Shown here one piece after another: positions 7,459 through 17,364 of a stretch of DNA of 64,000 bases. The notes under the pieces are model-generated. The model was not told the origin of the DNA, did not search any database, and saw nothing but the letters and a program-made list of their open reading frames with translations. The DNA comes from Curtobacterium sp. VKM Ac-1376. Lineage in GTDB: Bacteria; Actinomycetota; Actinomycetes; Actinomycetales; Microbacteriaceae. The number at the start of each line of letters is the position of its first letter. Position 1 is the first letter of the stretch. Both the position numbers and the translations under genes were made by a program. The stretch spans positions 57,935 through 121,934 of the forward strand of contig NZ_JADKRV010000008.1 of assembly GCF_015351025.1 (NCBI RefSeq), written 5' to 3'.

Positions 7459-8619
7459 TCAGGACAGCGAGAGCCCGAGCTTCCGGCCGGCGAGCCCGCG
7501 GCCCATCGTCGTGATGCGGTCGGCGATGGCTGTCAGGGCCACCGCCGAGGGATCCTCCGGCGCACCGAGGACGACGGGCATCCCGGTGTCACCGCCCTGC
7601 CGGAGCGGCACCGACAGCGGCACGCTGCCGAGCACGGGCACGGGGGTGTCCTGTCCGCGGGAGAGCCGTGCAGCGGTCTCGGCACCACCGCCCTCGCCGA
7701 ACAGGTGCAGGACCGACCCGTCCGGCTGCACGAGGCCGGCCATGTTCTCGATCACGCCGATCACCCGCTGGCCGGTCTGCCGTGCGACGATCCCGCTGCG
7801 CTCGGCGACGTCGGCCGCAGCGGCCTGCGGGGTGGTGACGACGAGGACCTCGGCGTGGGGGAGCAGCTGCCCGACCGAGATCGCCACGTCGCCGGTGCCC
7901 GGGGGCAGGTCGAGCAGCAGGACATCGAGGTCGCCGAAGAACACGTCGGTCAGGAACTGGTTCACGGTGCGGTGCAGCATCGGTCCGCGCCACGACACGG
8001 CGGTCGAGACGTCGTCGACGAACATGCCGATCGACACGACCTTCACGTCGTGCGCGACCGGCGGCAGGATCATGCTGTCCACCCGGGTCGGGCGCGGTGC
8101 GACGCCGTACTCGTCCGTCAGGCCCATCAGCCCAGGGACGCTGAAGCCGTGCACGTCGACGTCGACCACCCCGACCCGCAGCCCCCGTCGGGCGAGTGCG
8201 ACGGCGAGGTTCACGGTGACCGTCGACTTGCCGACGCCGCCCTTGCCGCTCGTGACGGCGATGACCCGCGTGAGCGAGTCCGCGGTGAACTGGACACCCT
8301 TCGGACGGCCGGCGCGCAGGCGGTCGGTCAGCGCCGCGCGGGTCGCCGGGTCCATCACGGAGACGTCGACGTCCACCGCGGCGACCCCGGCGACGGAACC
8401 GGCGGCGACGCGGACGTCGCGCTCGATGGTGTCGGCGGCGGGGCACCCCACGATCGTGAGCTGCAGGTCGACGCGCACCGCGCCTCCTGGCTGCACGTCG
8501 ACACCGCGGATCATGTCGAGCTCCGTGACGGGGCGGCGGATCTCAGGGTCGATGACGCGGCCGAGCGCAGCGAGGACCGCCGCGCCCAGCTGCTCGTCGG
8601 TGGGGACGGCGTCAACCAC
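7459..8619 (-). CDS. mrp: Mrp/NBP35-family iron-sulfur carrier ATPase
   Basis: Mrp proteins carry Fe-S clusters to apo-proteins using ATP. Residues 1-95 form a MIP18/DUF59 domain (IDPEIRRPVTELDMI, IVGCPAADTI). The P-loop domain follows with SGKGGVGKST (residues 124-133) and DLPPGTGDVAIS. The Cys pair usual near the C-terminus of many Mrp proteins is not seen here. The GTG at 8619 overlaps the DUF1003 stop by 8 nt and begins where the DUF59 domain begins. An upstream in-frame start at 8682 would add 21 basic residues and is less likely. It is the last gene of the operon mgtE-like/DUF1003/mrp. Confidence 0.9.
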   Translation of the reverse strand: MVDAVPTDEQLGAAVLAALGRVIDPEIRRPVTELDMIRGVDVQPGGAVRVDLQLTIVGCPAADTIERDVRVAAGSVAGVAAVDVDVSVMDPATRAALTDRLRAGRPKGVQFTADSLTRVIAVTSGKGGVGKSTVTVNLAVALARRGLRVGVVDVDVHGFSVPGLMGLTDEYGVAPRPTRVDSMILPPVAHDVKVVSIGMFVDDVSTAVSWRGPMLHRTVNQFLTDVFFGDLDVLLLDLPPGTGDVAISVGQLLPHAEVLVVTTPQAAAADVAERSGIVARQTGQRVIGVIENMAGLVQPDGSVLHLFGEGGGAETAARLSRGQDTPVPVLGSVPLSVPLRQGGDTGMPVVLGAPEDPSAVALTAIADRITTMGRGLAGRKLGLSLS

Positions 8620-9196
8620 GGGTCGACGTGCCTTCGCCGCCGTACGCGGGCTCGCCGCCGCCGAACGCTGCCTCGTCGGCATCGCGACGATCGAGTTCCT
8701 CGAGCAGGGAACGGAGCTCGGCGCGGATGAAGTCCTTCGAGGCCATGTCGCGCATCGCCAGGCGGAGCGCCACGACCTCGCGCGCGAGGTACTCGGTGTC
8801 GGCCAGGTTGCGCTCGGCGCGCTGTCGGTCCTGCTCGAACTGCACGCGGTCGCGGTCGTCCTGGCGGTTCTGGGCGAGGAGGATCAGTGGTGCGGCGTAC
8901 GAGGCCTGCAGGGAGAGCACGAGCGTGAGCGCCGTGAAACCGATCGCGGCGGAGTCGAACTGCCACGGCTTCGGTGCCAGCGTGTTGTAGGCCATCCACA
9001 CCACGCAGAACAGCGTGAGGCCGATGAGGAACCAGGGCGTGCCCATCCCTCGTGCGATGCCTTCGGTTGCACGACCGAAGGTGTCCCCGCGACCACGGCG
9101 GCGGGTGGGGAGCACGCGCGTGCGCATGCCCTTCGGGGAGTCGAGCCGGACCTCCTGGCGGTCGCGGTCGCGACGGTTCTCATCCGTTCGGGCCAC
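8612..9196 (-). CDS. DUF1003 membrane protein
   Basis: This 194-residue protein has a basic N-terminus and two membrane helices (about residues 54-72 and 83-104). The DUF1003 signature ILLAQNRQDDRDRVQFEQDR comes next, then a long coiled-coil-like charged segment (residues 105-175). Its function is unknown; the family is often found beside MgtE-like and Mrp genes. The GTG start lies 17 nt inside the preceding mgtE-like gene, and its own end overlaps mrp by 8 nt. All three genes therefore look translationally coupled. Confidence 0.9.
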   Translation of the reverse strand: MARTDENRRDRDRQEVRLDSPKGMRTRVLPTRRRGRGDTFGRATEGIARGMGTPWFLIGLTLFCVVWMAYNTLAPKPWQFDSAAIGFTALTLVLSLQASYAAPLILLAQNRQDDRDRVQFEQDRQRAERNLADTEYLAREVVALRLAMRDMASKDFIRAELRSLLEELDRRDADEAAFGGGEPAYGGEGTSTRG

Positions 9197-10499
9197 GGGT
9201 GGTCCTCCTTCCCGTCGTCACGGGTGTCCTGCGCGGGCGTTGGCGTGGAAGCGGCGAGGGTTCCCCCTCGCCCTGACTTCGCCAGTCGTCCGGCAGGACG
9301 TGGTCGAGGACATCGTCGATCGTCACCACCCCGACGAGACGGTGGGCGTCGTCGACCACGGGGACGGACAGCAGGTTGTAGGTCGCCATGATGCGGGTGA
9401 CCTCCGCGGCGCTCGCGTCGACGCGGACCGGTTCGGTCTGCTGGTCGATGAGCGTGCCGAGCCGCTCGTTCGGCGGGTAGCGGAGCATCCGCTGGAAGTG
9501 CACGAGTCCGAGGAACCGCCCGGTCGGCGGCTCGTACGGCGGCAGCGTGACACACACGGCGGCGCCGAGGACCGGGGCGAGCTCGTGCCGTCGGACCAGC
9601 GCGAGCCCCTCGGCCACGGTCGCATCGGCGGAGACGATCACGGGCTCGGTGGTCATGAGGCCACCCGCCGTGTCCGGCTCGTACTCCAGGAGCATGCGGA
9701 CGTCCTGCGCCTCCTCCGGCTCCATGAGCTGCAGGAGCGCCTCGCTCCGCTCGTCGGAGAACTGGGCGAGGACGTCAGCGGCGTCGTCCGGCTGCATCTG
9801 GTCGAGGACGTCCGCGGCGCGGGCATCGGCCAAGCGGGTGAGGATCTCGATGCGCTCCTGGTCGGGCATCTCCTCGAGCACGTCGGCGAGCCGGTTGTCG
9901 GGGAGTTCCTCGGCGACCTCGAACCGGCGCTCCGCCGGCAGGTCGAGCAGCGTGGACGCCAGGTCGGCCGGCACCAGGTCGGAGTACGCGGCGATCACGT
10001 GCTCGGCGGACTGGGCCTCGCCGGGGAGCTCGTCCTCGGTGACCTCGTTCCAGGTCGCGAACGTGGTGGGGCCCTTGCCGAACGGCGACGGCGTGGTCTT
10101 CGGCTTGCGGAGGAAGAGCTGCGAGACCTCCCAGTCGCCCTGCCCGCGGTCCTCGATCGCGACGTCCTCGATGGTGGCGCGGATCCGCTGGTTCTTGATG
10201 AGCACCTTGCGCCCGAGCATCTCCGCGATGACCCGGACTTCGCCGCCGCGCTGCTCGAAGCGCCGCATGTTCACGAGCCCCGTCGTGATGACCTGGCCGG
10301 CGCCGATCGAGGTGATGCGGCCGATGCTCACGAAGATGCGGCGCTTGCCCGGCACCTCGACGATGAGCCCGACGACGTGCGGGGGATCGGCCCGGCGGTA
10401 CACGACCAGGACGTCTCGGACCCTGCCGACGCGGTCGCCCGCGGGGTCGAAGACGGAGCACCCGGCGAGGCGGGCGACGAAGACCTTCGTGGCGCTCAC
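9180..10499 (-). CDS. MgtE-like protein with PRC-barrel and CBS domains but no membrane part
   Basis: This 439-residue protein begins with a PRC-barrel-like region (about residues 1-110). It continues with helical MgtE_N repeats rich in leucine and acidic residues (LADVLEEMPDQERIEIL, DDAADVLAQFSDERSEALL). A pair of CBS domains closes it (DTAGGLMTTEPVIV to LSVPVVDDAHRLVGVVT). No hydrophobic segment follows, so it lacks the transport domain of a real magnesium channel and is probably a soluble Mg2+ or nucleotide sensor. The GTG at 10499 is set by a TACGCT -10 ending 7 nt upstream. It heads the operon with DUF1003 and mrp. Confidence 0.82.
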   Translation of the reverse strand: MSATKVFVARLAGCSVFDPAGDRVGRVRDVLVVYRRADPPHVVGLIVEVPGKRRIFVSIGRITSIGAGQVITTGLVNMRRFEQRGGEVRVIAEMLGRKVLIKNQRIRATIEDVAIEDRGQGDWEVSQLFLRKPKTTPSPFGKGPTTFATWNEVTEDELPGEAQSAEHVIAAYSDLVPADLASTLLDLPAERRFEVAEELPDNRLADVLEEMPDQERIEILTRLADARAADVLDQMQPDDAADVLAQFSDERSEALLQLMEPEEAQDVRMLLEYEPDTAGGLMTTEPVIVSADATVAEGLALVRRHELAPVLGAAVCVTLPPYEPPTGRFLGLVHFQRMLRYPPNERLGTLIDQQTEPVRVDASAAEVTRIMATYNLLSVPVVDDAHRLVGVVTIDDVLDHVLPDDWRSQGEGEPSPLPRQRPRRTPVTTGRRTTRGPNG

Positions 10500-10506
10500 C
10501 CGACCC

Positions 10507-10512
10507 AGCGTA
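10507..10512 (-). promoter_or_regulatory. -10 element of the mgtE-like/DUF1003/mrp operon
   Basis: The minus strand reads TACGCT, then 7 nt, then GTG at 10499. There is no ribosome binding site. Confidence 0.6.
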
Positions 10513-10602
10513 GTCGCTCGCGTGGGCGCGTTCGCCCGGCCGGTCGGGCGCTTCCCTGAGAGTGCACGTGCGATCGCAAGGTGTGCGGTGAATGATGGCT
10601 GA

Positions 10603-11520
10603 GTGAGCAATCAGAGCCCCTTCGCCGGCAGGACCGCCCAGGCCTTCCCGACGCTGCCCAAGGGTGACGTCCTCGGCACGTACGACAGCTACCCGGAGGC
10701 GCAGCGCGTGGTGGCGAAGTTGGCCGAGGCCGACTTCCCCGTCAACCAGCTCTCCATCGTCGGCAACGACCTCAAGACGGTCGAACGCGTCACGGGCAAG
10801 ATGACCTACGGTCGCGCGGCCATCGCCGGTGCCCTGTCGGGTCTCTGGCTCGGCATCTTCTTCGGCATCGTGCTCACCCTGTTCTCGCCGAGCGCCGGTG
10901 GCCTCATCCTCGCCGCCGCGATCATCGGTGCCGCGTTCGGCATGCTCTACGGCATCGTCTCGTTCGCGATCACGAAGCGGCAGCGGGACTTCACGAGCGT
11001 GCACCAGGTGCTCGCCACGAACTACCAGATCGTCGTCAACCCCCAGCTGACCGGGCAGGCGCAGCGGATCCTCGGTGAGCACGGCGCGACCCCGTCGACG
11101 CACTGGAACGACGAGCAGCAGGTCGGTGGGGTCCCCGAGCAGCAGCAGTGGCGGCCGGGCCCAGGCGGGGTCCCGCCGCAGCAGCAGTCGCCGTACGGCG
11201 GGCACGCCACGCCCCACCAGCAGGCGGGAGGCCCGCAGCGCCCCGGCACGTCGGCCCCCGGTGCGCAGACGGGTGCGCCCGCGGGCGCACCGTCCGGTAC
11301 GCAGGCCGGGCCGCCTCGGTACGGCACGAACGACGGCCCGCGCTACGGGGAGACTCCCGGGACGGCCGCAACTCCTGCCGCTCCGGCGGTGCCGCAGCAT
11401 CGTCCCGAGGAGCCGCCGCAGTACGGTGAGCGGGTCCCGGGCGCGACGCCACCCTCGGCTCCCGAGCCCGAGGGTCCTCGTGACGGGAACACCGACCGGC
11501 GCGACGACGACCGCCGATAG
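10603..11520 (+). CDS. general stress protein 17M-like membrane protein with disordered tail
   Basis: Residues 22-80 (VLGTYDSYPEAQRVVAKLAE, then FPVNQLSIVGNDL) match the general stress protein 17M N-terminal domain. Two hydrophobic helices follow (about residues 76-92 and 98-120). The second half (residues 165-305) is a low-complexity tail rich in Gly, Pro and Gln with RYG repeats, probably disordered and cytoplasmic. The GTG start is 6 nt after an AATGAT hexamer and has no ribosome binding site. It is divergent from the mgtE-like operon, a common actinobacterial pairing. A role in stress is family-based only. Confidence 0.75.
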   Translation: MSNQSPFAGRTAQAFPTLPKGDVLGTYDSYPEAQRVVAKLAEADFPVNQLSIVGNDLKTVERVTGKMTYGRAAIAGALSGLWLGIFFGIVLTLFSPSAGGLILAAAIIGAAFGMLYGIVSFAITKRQRDFTSVHQVLATNYQIVVNPQLTGQAQRILGEHGATPSTHWNDEQQVGGVPEQQQWRPGPGGVPPQQQSPYGGHATPHQQAGGPQRPGTSAPGAQTGAPAGAPSGTQAGPPRYGTNDGPRYGETPGTAATPAAPAVPQHRPEEPPQYGERVPGATPPSAPEPEGPRDGNTDRRDDDRR

Positions 11521-11558
11521 CGCCGCTGGCCCGGGCGGGCGCGACACGCCACCCAGGT

Positions 11559-11575
11559 CTCGCCCGCGAGGCGAG
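11559..11575. terminator. possible convergent terminator hairpin
   Basis: CTCGCC and GGCGAG pair around a 5-nt loop between two converging genes. The stem is only 6 bp with weaker outer pairing, so this is tentative. Confidence 0.35.
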
Positions 11576-11594
11576 GGCGGGTGTGGCGCTCGGG

Positions 11595-12071
11595 TCAGAG
11601 CAGCTTCGAGTAGCAGATCGACAGCGGGGCGCCGACGTAGGAGCCGAAGTTGGCGATGCGCCGGAAGCCCTCGCGCTGGTAGAAGCCGATGGCGCGCTTC
11701 TGCTCCGTGCCCGTCTCGAGCACGAGTGCCGGTGAGCCGAGGTCGAGCGCGGCCTCTTCCAGTCGGTGCAGCAGTGCAGCCGCCACCCCGGATCCGCGGG
11801 ACTCCGGTCGGACGTACATGCGCTTGATCTCGGCGATGCCATCGTCGACGATCCGCAGGCCGCCGCACGCCAGCGGGGTACCGGACTCGTCACGCGCCAC
11901 GAAGAACACCGCGATCGAGTCTGCGGTGGGCTTCTCGCCCGGTTCCGTGTCCCCGCCGTACGCCCGGAGGATCTCCAGGCGCTGGGCGGCGCGGAGCCGT
12001 TGCGCGTCGGGGGAGTCGAAGTGCTCGACCTCGATCGAGAAGGTGTTCGGGGAGACCTCGGGCGTCGTCAC
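11595..12071 (-). CDS. GNAT family N-acetyltransferase
   Basis: This 158-residue acetyltransferase has the acetyl-CoA loop VRPESRGSGVAAALLHRLEE (the R/QxxGxG/A motif) and the C-terminal block QKRAIGFYQREGFRRI. The acceptor is unknown. It starts with GTG 9 nt after the stop of aminopeptidase P and is probably in its operon, which hints at small amino compounds as substrates. That link is inference. Confidence 0.85.
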   Translation of the reverse strand: MTTPEVSPNTFSIEVEHFDSPDAQRLRAAQRLEILRAYGGDTEPGEKPTADSIAVFFVARDESGTPLACGGLRIVDDGIAEIKRMYVRPESRGSGVAAALLHRLEEAALDLGSPALVLETGTEQKRAIGFYQREGFRRIANFGSYVGAPLSICYSKLL

Positions 12072-12080
12072 CCGATCAGG

Positions 12081-13565
12081 CTAGCGGCCCGAGCGGGCGA
12101 TCCACCCCTCCACTTCCGAGGGGGTCCGGGGGATGCCGACGGACAGGTTCTCGGCGCCGTCCTCGGTCACCAGGATGTCGTCTTCGATGCGGACCCCGAT
12201 GCCGCGGAACTCCTCCGGCACCGTCAGGTCGTCCTGCTGGAAGTACAGCCCGGGCTCGATCGTGAAGACCATGCCTGCCTGCACCGTGCCGTCGAGGTAC
12301 ATCTCACGCCGGGCCTTCGCGCAGTCGTGCACGTCGAGGCCGAGGTGGTGGCTCGTCCCGTGCACCATGTAGCGGCGGTGGAACTGGTTGTCGGGCTCGA
12401 GCGACTCCGCGGCGGAGACGGGCAGGAAGCCCCACTCGGCGGTCTTCCGCGCGATGACCTCCATCGCGGCGGCGTGCACCTGGCGGAACGTGATGCCCGG
12501 CTTGACGATCGCGAACGCGGCGTCTGCGGCCTCGAGCACGGCTTCGTACACCAGGCGCTGCACGGGCGAGAACGTTCCGCTGACCGGCAGTGTTCGGGTG
12601 ATGTCGGCCGTGTAGAAGGAGTCGACCTCGACCCCCGCGTCGATCAGGATGAGGTCGCCCGGCTGCACGGCGCCGTCGTTGCGGGTCCAGTGCAGGATGC
12701 AGGCGTGGTGGCCCGACGCCGCGATCGTGTCGTAGCCCACGGTGTTGCCGTCGGCGCGGGCACGGCGGTTGAATGTGCCCTCGACGATGCGCTCACCGCG
12801 GGGGTGCGCCAGGACGGCGTCGAAGTCGGCGATGACGTCGTCGAAACCGTGCTTCGTGGCGTCGACGGCCTTGCGGAGCTCACGGACCTCGTACGCGTCC
12901 TTCACCAGGCGGAGCTCGGACAGGTCGCGGGAGAGCAGGTCGTCGGTGGCCGGCGACCCCTCGGTCTCGTCGGCGCCACCGATCGCTGCGCCCATGCGGG
13001 CGTCGAGCGAACGGGTCAGGTCGTCGTCGGCTTCGCGCACGAGCAGCGCCGACGCGTCGAGGACGTCGGCGACGGCCGTGAACGCCCCGAGGTCGGCCGT
13101 GGCCAGCCCGAGGTCGGCCGCGACGGCGTCGAGCGACGGACGGGGTCCGACCCAGAACTCGCCGATCTCCGGGTTGGCGTAGAACTCTTCGGAGTCACGG
13201 CCCGCGGTGGCCCGGAAGTACAGCGTGGCGTCGTGGCCGGAGCCGTTCGGCGTCATCACCAGGACGGAGCCGACGACCGTGTCGGTGCCCCAGCCGGTCA
13301 GGTGCGCGAACGTCGAGTGCGGGCGGAACGGGTAGTCGCAGTCGTTCGAGCGGACCTTGGCCTGTCCGGCGGGCACGACGATGGTGCGGCCGGGGTGCAG
13401 CTCGGAGATGCGGGCGCGACGCTCGGCGGCGAAGACGGCCTGCTCGCGGGGGTCCGGCTGCTCCTCGCCGCGGTCGGCCCACTGCGACCCGATGAAGTCC
13501 TTGAAGGTCGAGGACCCGGGGGTCGTGGATCGGTTGCTCGTCGCGCGGGGAGTCGTGTCGGCCAT
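12081..13565 (-). CDS. pepP: Xaa-Pro aminopeptidase (aminopeptidase P)
   Basis: This 494-residue M24 peptidase removes the N-terminal residue ahead of proline, using two Mn2+. The N-terminal creatinase-like domain contains VRSNDCDYPFRPHSTFAHLT. The catalytic domain has ILIDAGVEVDSFYTADITRT (two Asp ligands), then HGTSHHLGLDVHD (His ligand). FTIEPGLYFQ and GVRIEDDILVTEDG carry the Glu ligands. The ATG at 13565 is preferred because a GATGAT hexamer ends 6 nt upstream and because the earlier in-frame starts run into the divergent PHP gene. A GNAT gene follows 9 nt after the stop. Confidence 0.93.
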   Translation of the reverse strand: MADTTPRATSNRSTTPGSSTFKDFIGSQWADRGEEQPDPREQAVFAAERRARISELHPGRTIVVPAGQAKVRSNDCDYPFRPHSTFAHLTGWGTDTVVGSVLVMTPNGSGHDATLYFRATAGRDSEEFYANPEIGEFWVGPRPSLDAVAADLGLATADLGAFTAVADVLDASALLVREADDDLTRSLDARMGAAIGGADETEGSPATDDLLSRDLSELRLVKDAYEVRELRKAVDATKHGFDDVIADFDAVLAHPRGERIVEGTFNRRARADGNTVGYDTIAASGHHACILHWTRNDGAVQPGDLILIDAGVEVDSFYTADITRTLPVSGTFSPVQRLVYEAVLEAADAAFAIVKPGITFRQVHAAAMEVIARKTAEWGFLPVSAAESLEPDNQFHRRYMVHGTSHHLGLDVHDCAKARREMYLDGTVQAGMVFTIEPGLYFQQDDLTVPEEFRGIGVRIEDDILVTEDGAENLSVGIPRTPSEVEGWIARSGR

Positions 13566-13622
13566 GCGTCCATCATCGCACCGCCCGGGGACACCCGGCC
13601 TGTGCGGCCGCTCACCTGTGGA

Positions 13623-13628
13623 TACCAT
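13623..13628 (+). promoter_or_regulatory. -10 element of leaderless PHP gene
   Basis: TACCAT is followed by 7 nt and the GTG at 13636. Confidence 0.55.
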
Positions 13629-13635
13629 TGGCCAC

Positions 13636-14508
13636 GTGCCCGACCCGTTCATCGACCTGCACGCGCACTCCAGTGTCTCCGACGGCACGGAGCGACCCGC
13701 GGAGCTCGTCCGAGCGGCCGCGGCCGCCGGACTCGATGCCGTCGCGCTGACCGACCACGACACGACCGCCGGCTGGGCCGACGCGTCGGAGTCCGCTCGC
13801 GAGCTGCCGCTGACCCTGCTGCCGGGGCTCGAGCTGAGCACGCGCATCGGCTTCCGCAGCGTGCACGTCCTCGGCTACCTGGTCGACCCGGAGCACCCCG
13901 GCCTGGTGGAGGAGACCACCCGCATCCGCGACGGCCGGCTGTCCCGCGCGCACCGCATGGTCGACCGCATCGGCGAGGACCACCCGATCACGTGGGCGGA
14001 CGTCCTGGCGCAGTCGAGCCCCGGCGCCACCATCGGCCGCCCGCACATCGCCGACGCGCTGGTCGCCCGCGGGCTCGAGGCCGATCGTTCCGCCGCGTTC
14101 CGCGGGATCCTGCACCCGGCATCGGGGTACTACGAACCGCACGAGGCGCCCTCGCCCCTGCGCGGTGTGGAGCTGATCCGGCAGGCCGGGGGCGTCCCCG
14201 TGATCGCACACCCGGCAGCGTCGTCGCGGGGCATCGTCATCGACGAGCCGATGCTCCGGGACCTCGTCGACGCCGGACTCGGCGGCCTCGAGGTCGACCA
14301 CCGCGAGAACCTCGCGCACGGCAAGCGCACCCTGCTCGACTGGGCCTCCCGCTACGGCCTGTTCGTCACCGGGTCGAGCGACTACCACGGCACCGGGAAA
14401 CCGAACCGACTGGGCGAGCACCGCACGGCGCGGGTCTCGTTCGAGACCATCCTCTCCGAGGCCACGGGCAGCGACCCCGTCGTCGGCTCCGGCTCCCGCC
14501 TGCCCTGA
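13636..14508 (+). CDS. PHP-domain phosphoesterase
   Basis: This 290-residue PHP protein begins with DLHAHSSVSDGTERPAELV, which carries the first metal-binding His pair, then ALTDHDTTAGW. GLELSTRIG and RPHIADALV follow, and it ends with the GSSDYHGTGKPNRLG motif. These are the metal ligands of the YciV/TrpH-like single-domain PHP enzymes, some of which hydrolyse short nucleotides such as 3',5'-nucleoside bisphosphate. The exact substrate is inferred from family only. The GTG start is set by the TACCAT hexamer. It is divergent from aminopeptidase P. Confidence 0.88.
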   Translation: MPDPFIDLHAHSSVSDGTERPAELVRAAAAAGLDAVALTDHDTTAGWADASESARELPLTLLPGLELSTRIGFRSVHVLGYLVDPEHPGLVEETTRIRDGRLSRAHRMVDRIGEDHPITWADVLAQSSPGATIGRPHIADALVARGLEADRSAAFRGILHPASGYYEPHEAPSPLRGVELIRQAGGVPVIAHPAASSRGIVIDEPMLRDLVDAGLGGLEVDHRENLAHGKRTLLDWASRYGLFVTGSSDYHGTGKPNRLGEHRTARVSFETILSEATGSDPVVGSGSRLP

Positions 14509-14533
14509 CCGCGCCGACGGTCCCGAACGCCCC

Positions 14534-14623
14534 GCGAAAGCGACGGTTCTCCGTCGCTAGTCACTGACCTCTCCGGGAAAGCGACAGAATCCCGCCGATG
14601 GTTCGCGGGAATCTGTCGCTTTC
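14534..14623. repeat. palindromic GCGACAGATTCCCGC repeat unit
   Basis: Arms at 14577-14595 and 14605-14623 pair over 19 bp with one mismatch around a 9-nt loop. A smaller hairpin built on the same GCGACGG/CCGTCGC theme lies just before it (about 14539-14558). The unit is in the gap between converging genes and looks like a REP-type element, apart from the terminator that follows. Confidence 0.55.
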
Positions 14624-14663
14624 GCAGGGGGGACTCGAGCGGCGGCTGCGCGGGCGGGGACGA

Positions 14664-14697
14664 CGACGGGCCCGTCGCGTCAGCGACGGGCCCGTCG
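14664..14697. terminator. bidirectional terminator between PHP and DEAD-box genes
   Basis: CGACGGGCCCGTCGC (14664-14678) pairs with GCGACGGGCCCGTCG (14683-14697) around a 4-nt loop. Each arm is itself palindromic. Confidence 0.7.
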
Positions 14698-14708
14698 GTC
14701 TGGAGGCG

Positions 14709-16211
<1,503 letters not shown>

Positions 16212-16323
16212 AGAATCACCTTAGTTCTGGTGGAAGTCCGGGCCAGTCTACCGACGGGGCCGCGGTCCGGGGTGCGCCGGGGGTGCCGGAGCGTCGGGCG
16301 GGCCGGTCCGGCGCGCGCGCCCT

Positions 16324-16329
16324 CTATGC
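16324..16329 (+). promoter_or_regulatory. -10 element of leaderless ferritin-like gene
   Basis: TATGCT, the closest match to TATAAT among the promoters here, ends 7 nt before the GTG at 16337. Confidence 0.6.
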
Positions 16330-16336
16330 TGGACGG

Positions 16337-17050
16337 GTGGTGTCGTGGTGGAACCGGAAGCGCGCGGCGCAGCTCGCTGCCGCATGGCTCGCGTCGCGGA
16401 ACCCGCGCGCCGCGCAGGTCAAGCGTCTCGCGCTCGACGACGTCACCCCCGAGCTCGACGTCTACCTCGGGCAGGCGGCCTACCTGCAGCTCTCCGTCTA
16501 CGAGACGATGGGCCGAGCCGGTGCCTCGGCTCCGACCCTGTCCGGTCGGCTGGTCACGGGCGTGCTCGCGACCACGGCGCTCGAACGGCACCGGTCGATC
16601 GTCGCCGAGATCGAGCGCATCGGCGAGGACCCCGCCGCGCTGATGGCCCCGCACCGCGAAGCGATCGACCTGTTCCTCGAGCGCACGAGCGGAGCCGACT
16701 GGTACGAGTCGATGCTGACCGGCTACGTGACCGCCGGCATCCTGAACGACCTGTTCGGCAACCTGCTCCGTTCGCTGCCGGCCGAGGTGCGGCAGCGGCT
16801 GCGCACGGTCTTCGACGCGCGTGAGGAAGCCGCGGTCGTCGAGGAGCTCACCGCCCGGATCGAGGACGACCCGCAGGTGGGCTCGCGGTTGGCGATGTGG
16901 GGACGGCGTCTTGTGGGGGACACCCTGCTGGTGGCACGGTCCGCGCTGGCGTCCCACGCCCGAGAGGACCAGGAGCGGCTGGAGCCGGTCTGGACCGAAC
17001 TCATCGCGGCGCACACCCGCCGGATGGACGCGCTCGGCCTGACGGCCTGA
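16337..17050 (+). CDS. ferritin-like fold protein (MiaE_2-like)
   Basis: This 237-residue all-helical protein has Glu and His residues placed as in a four-helix di-iron bundle (YLQLSVYETMG, ALERHRSIVAEIER, SGADWYESML). It corresponds to the actinobacterial family annotated as tRNA-(ms2io6A)-hydroxylase-like, but hydroxylase activity is not proven for this branch. The GTG at 16337 is set by the TATGCT -10; another GTG follows immediately. Its neighbours (DEAD helicase and DUF3107) match Rv3210c. It converges on a small membrane protein gene. Confidence 0.75.
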   Translation: MVSWWNRKRAAQLAAAWLASRNPRAAQVKRLALDDVTPELDVYLGQAAYLQLSVYETMGRAGASAPTLSGRLVTGVLATTALERHRSIVAEIERIGEDPAALMAPHREAIDLFLERTSGADWYESMLTGYVTAGILNDLFGNLLRSLPAEVRQRLRTVFDAREEAAVVEELTARIEDDPQVGSRLAMWGRRLVGDTLLVARSALASHAREDQERLEPVWTELIAAHTRRMDALGLTA

Positions 17051-17070
17051 GCGCCCGAGGCGGTCAGGCC
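17044..17070. terminator. convergent terminator overlapping two stop codons
   Basis: GGCCTGA (17044-17050) pairs with TCAGGCC (17064-17070), with further pairing inside. The arms contain the stop codons of both converging genes. Confidence 0.5.
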
Positions 17071-17360
17071 CCGCGGGCCTTCAACCGCTCGTAGTACTCG
17101 GCGTCGCGCTTGTCGCGCTGCGAGCCGAGCAGCCACTCGACGACGAGGGCGACGACGCCGGCACCGACCAGGGCCACGACCCAGATCCAGGTGCCGTCGT
17201 ACCGCCAGCCGGCCCAGGTCAGGGCTTCCCAGAGGACGGCCGCCGCGATGCCGCCGACCGCGGGGCCGACGAGCACACCGCGACTCGACCGCCATGGCAG
17301 GACGACGTGCGCGGCGGCACCGATGAGGATGCCGCCGAGGACGGCGAAGAGCAGTTCCAC
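17064..17360 (-). CDS. small three-helix membrane protein, unknown
   Basis: I do not recognise this 98-residue protein. It reads VELLFAVLGGILIGAAAHVV, continues with two more hydrophobic stretches (about residues 31-46 and 57-76), and ends in a charged tail RDKRDAEYYERLKARG. The GTG start is 4 nt after the DUF3107 stop on the same strand, so the two are co-transcribed. Third-position GC is as high as in neighbouring genes, which supports a real gene. Confidence 0.7.
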   Translation of the reverse strand: MELLFAVLGGILIGAAAHVVLPWRSSRGVLVGPAVGGIAAAVLWEALTWAGWRYDGTWIWVVALVGAGVVALVVEWLLGSQRDKRDAEYYERLKARGA

Positions 17361-17364
17361 GTCG

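Noticed and set aside
9180..10499. Magnesium transporter MgtE
   Set aside because: Only the cytosolic domains are present; there is no hydrophobic region for a channel.
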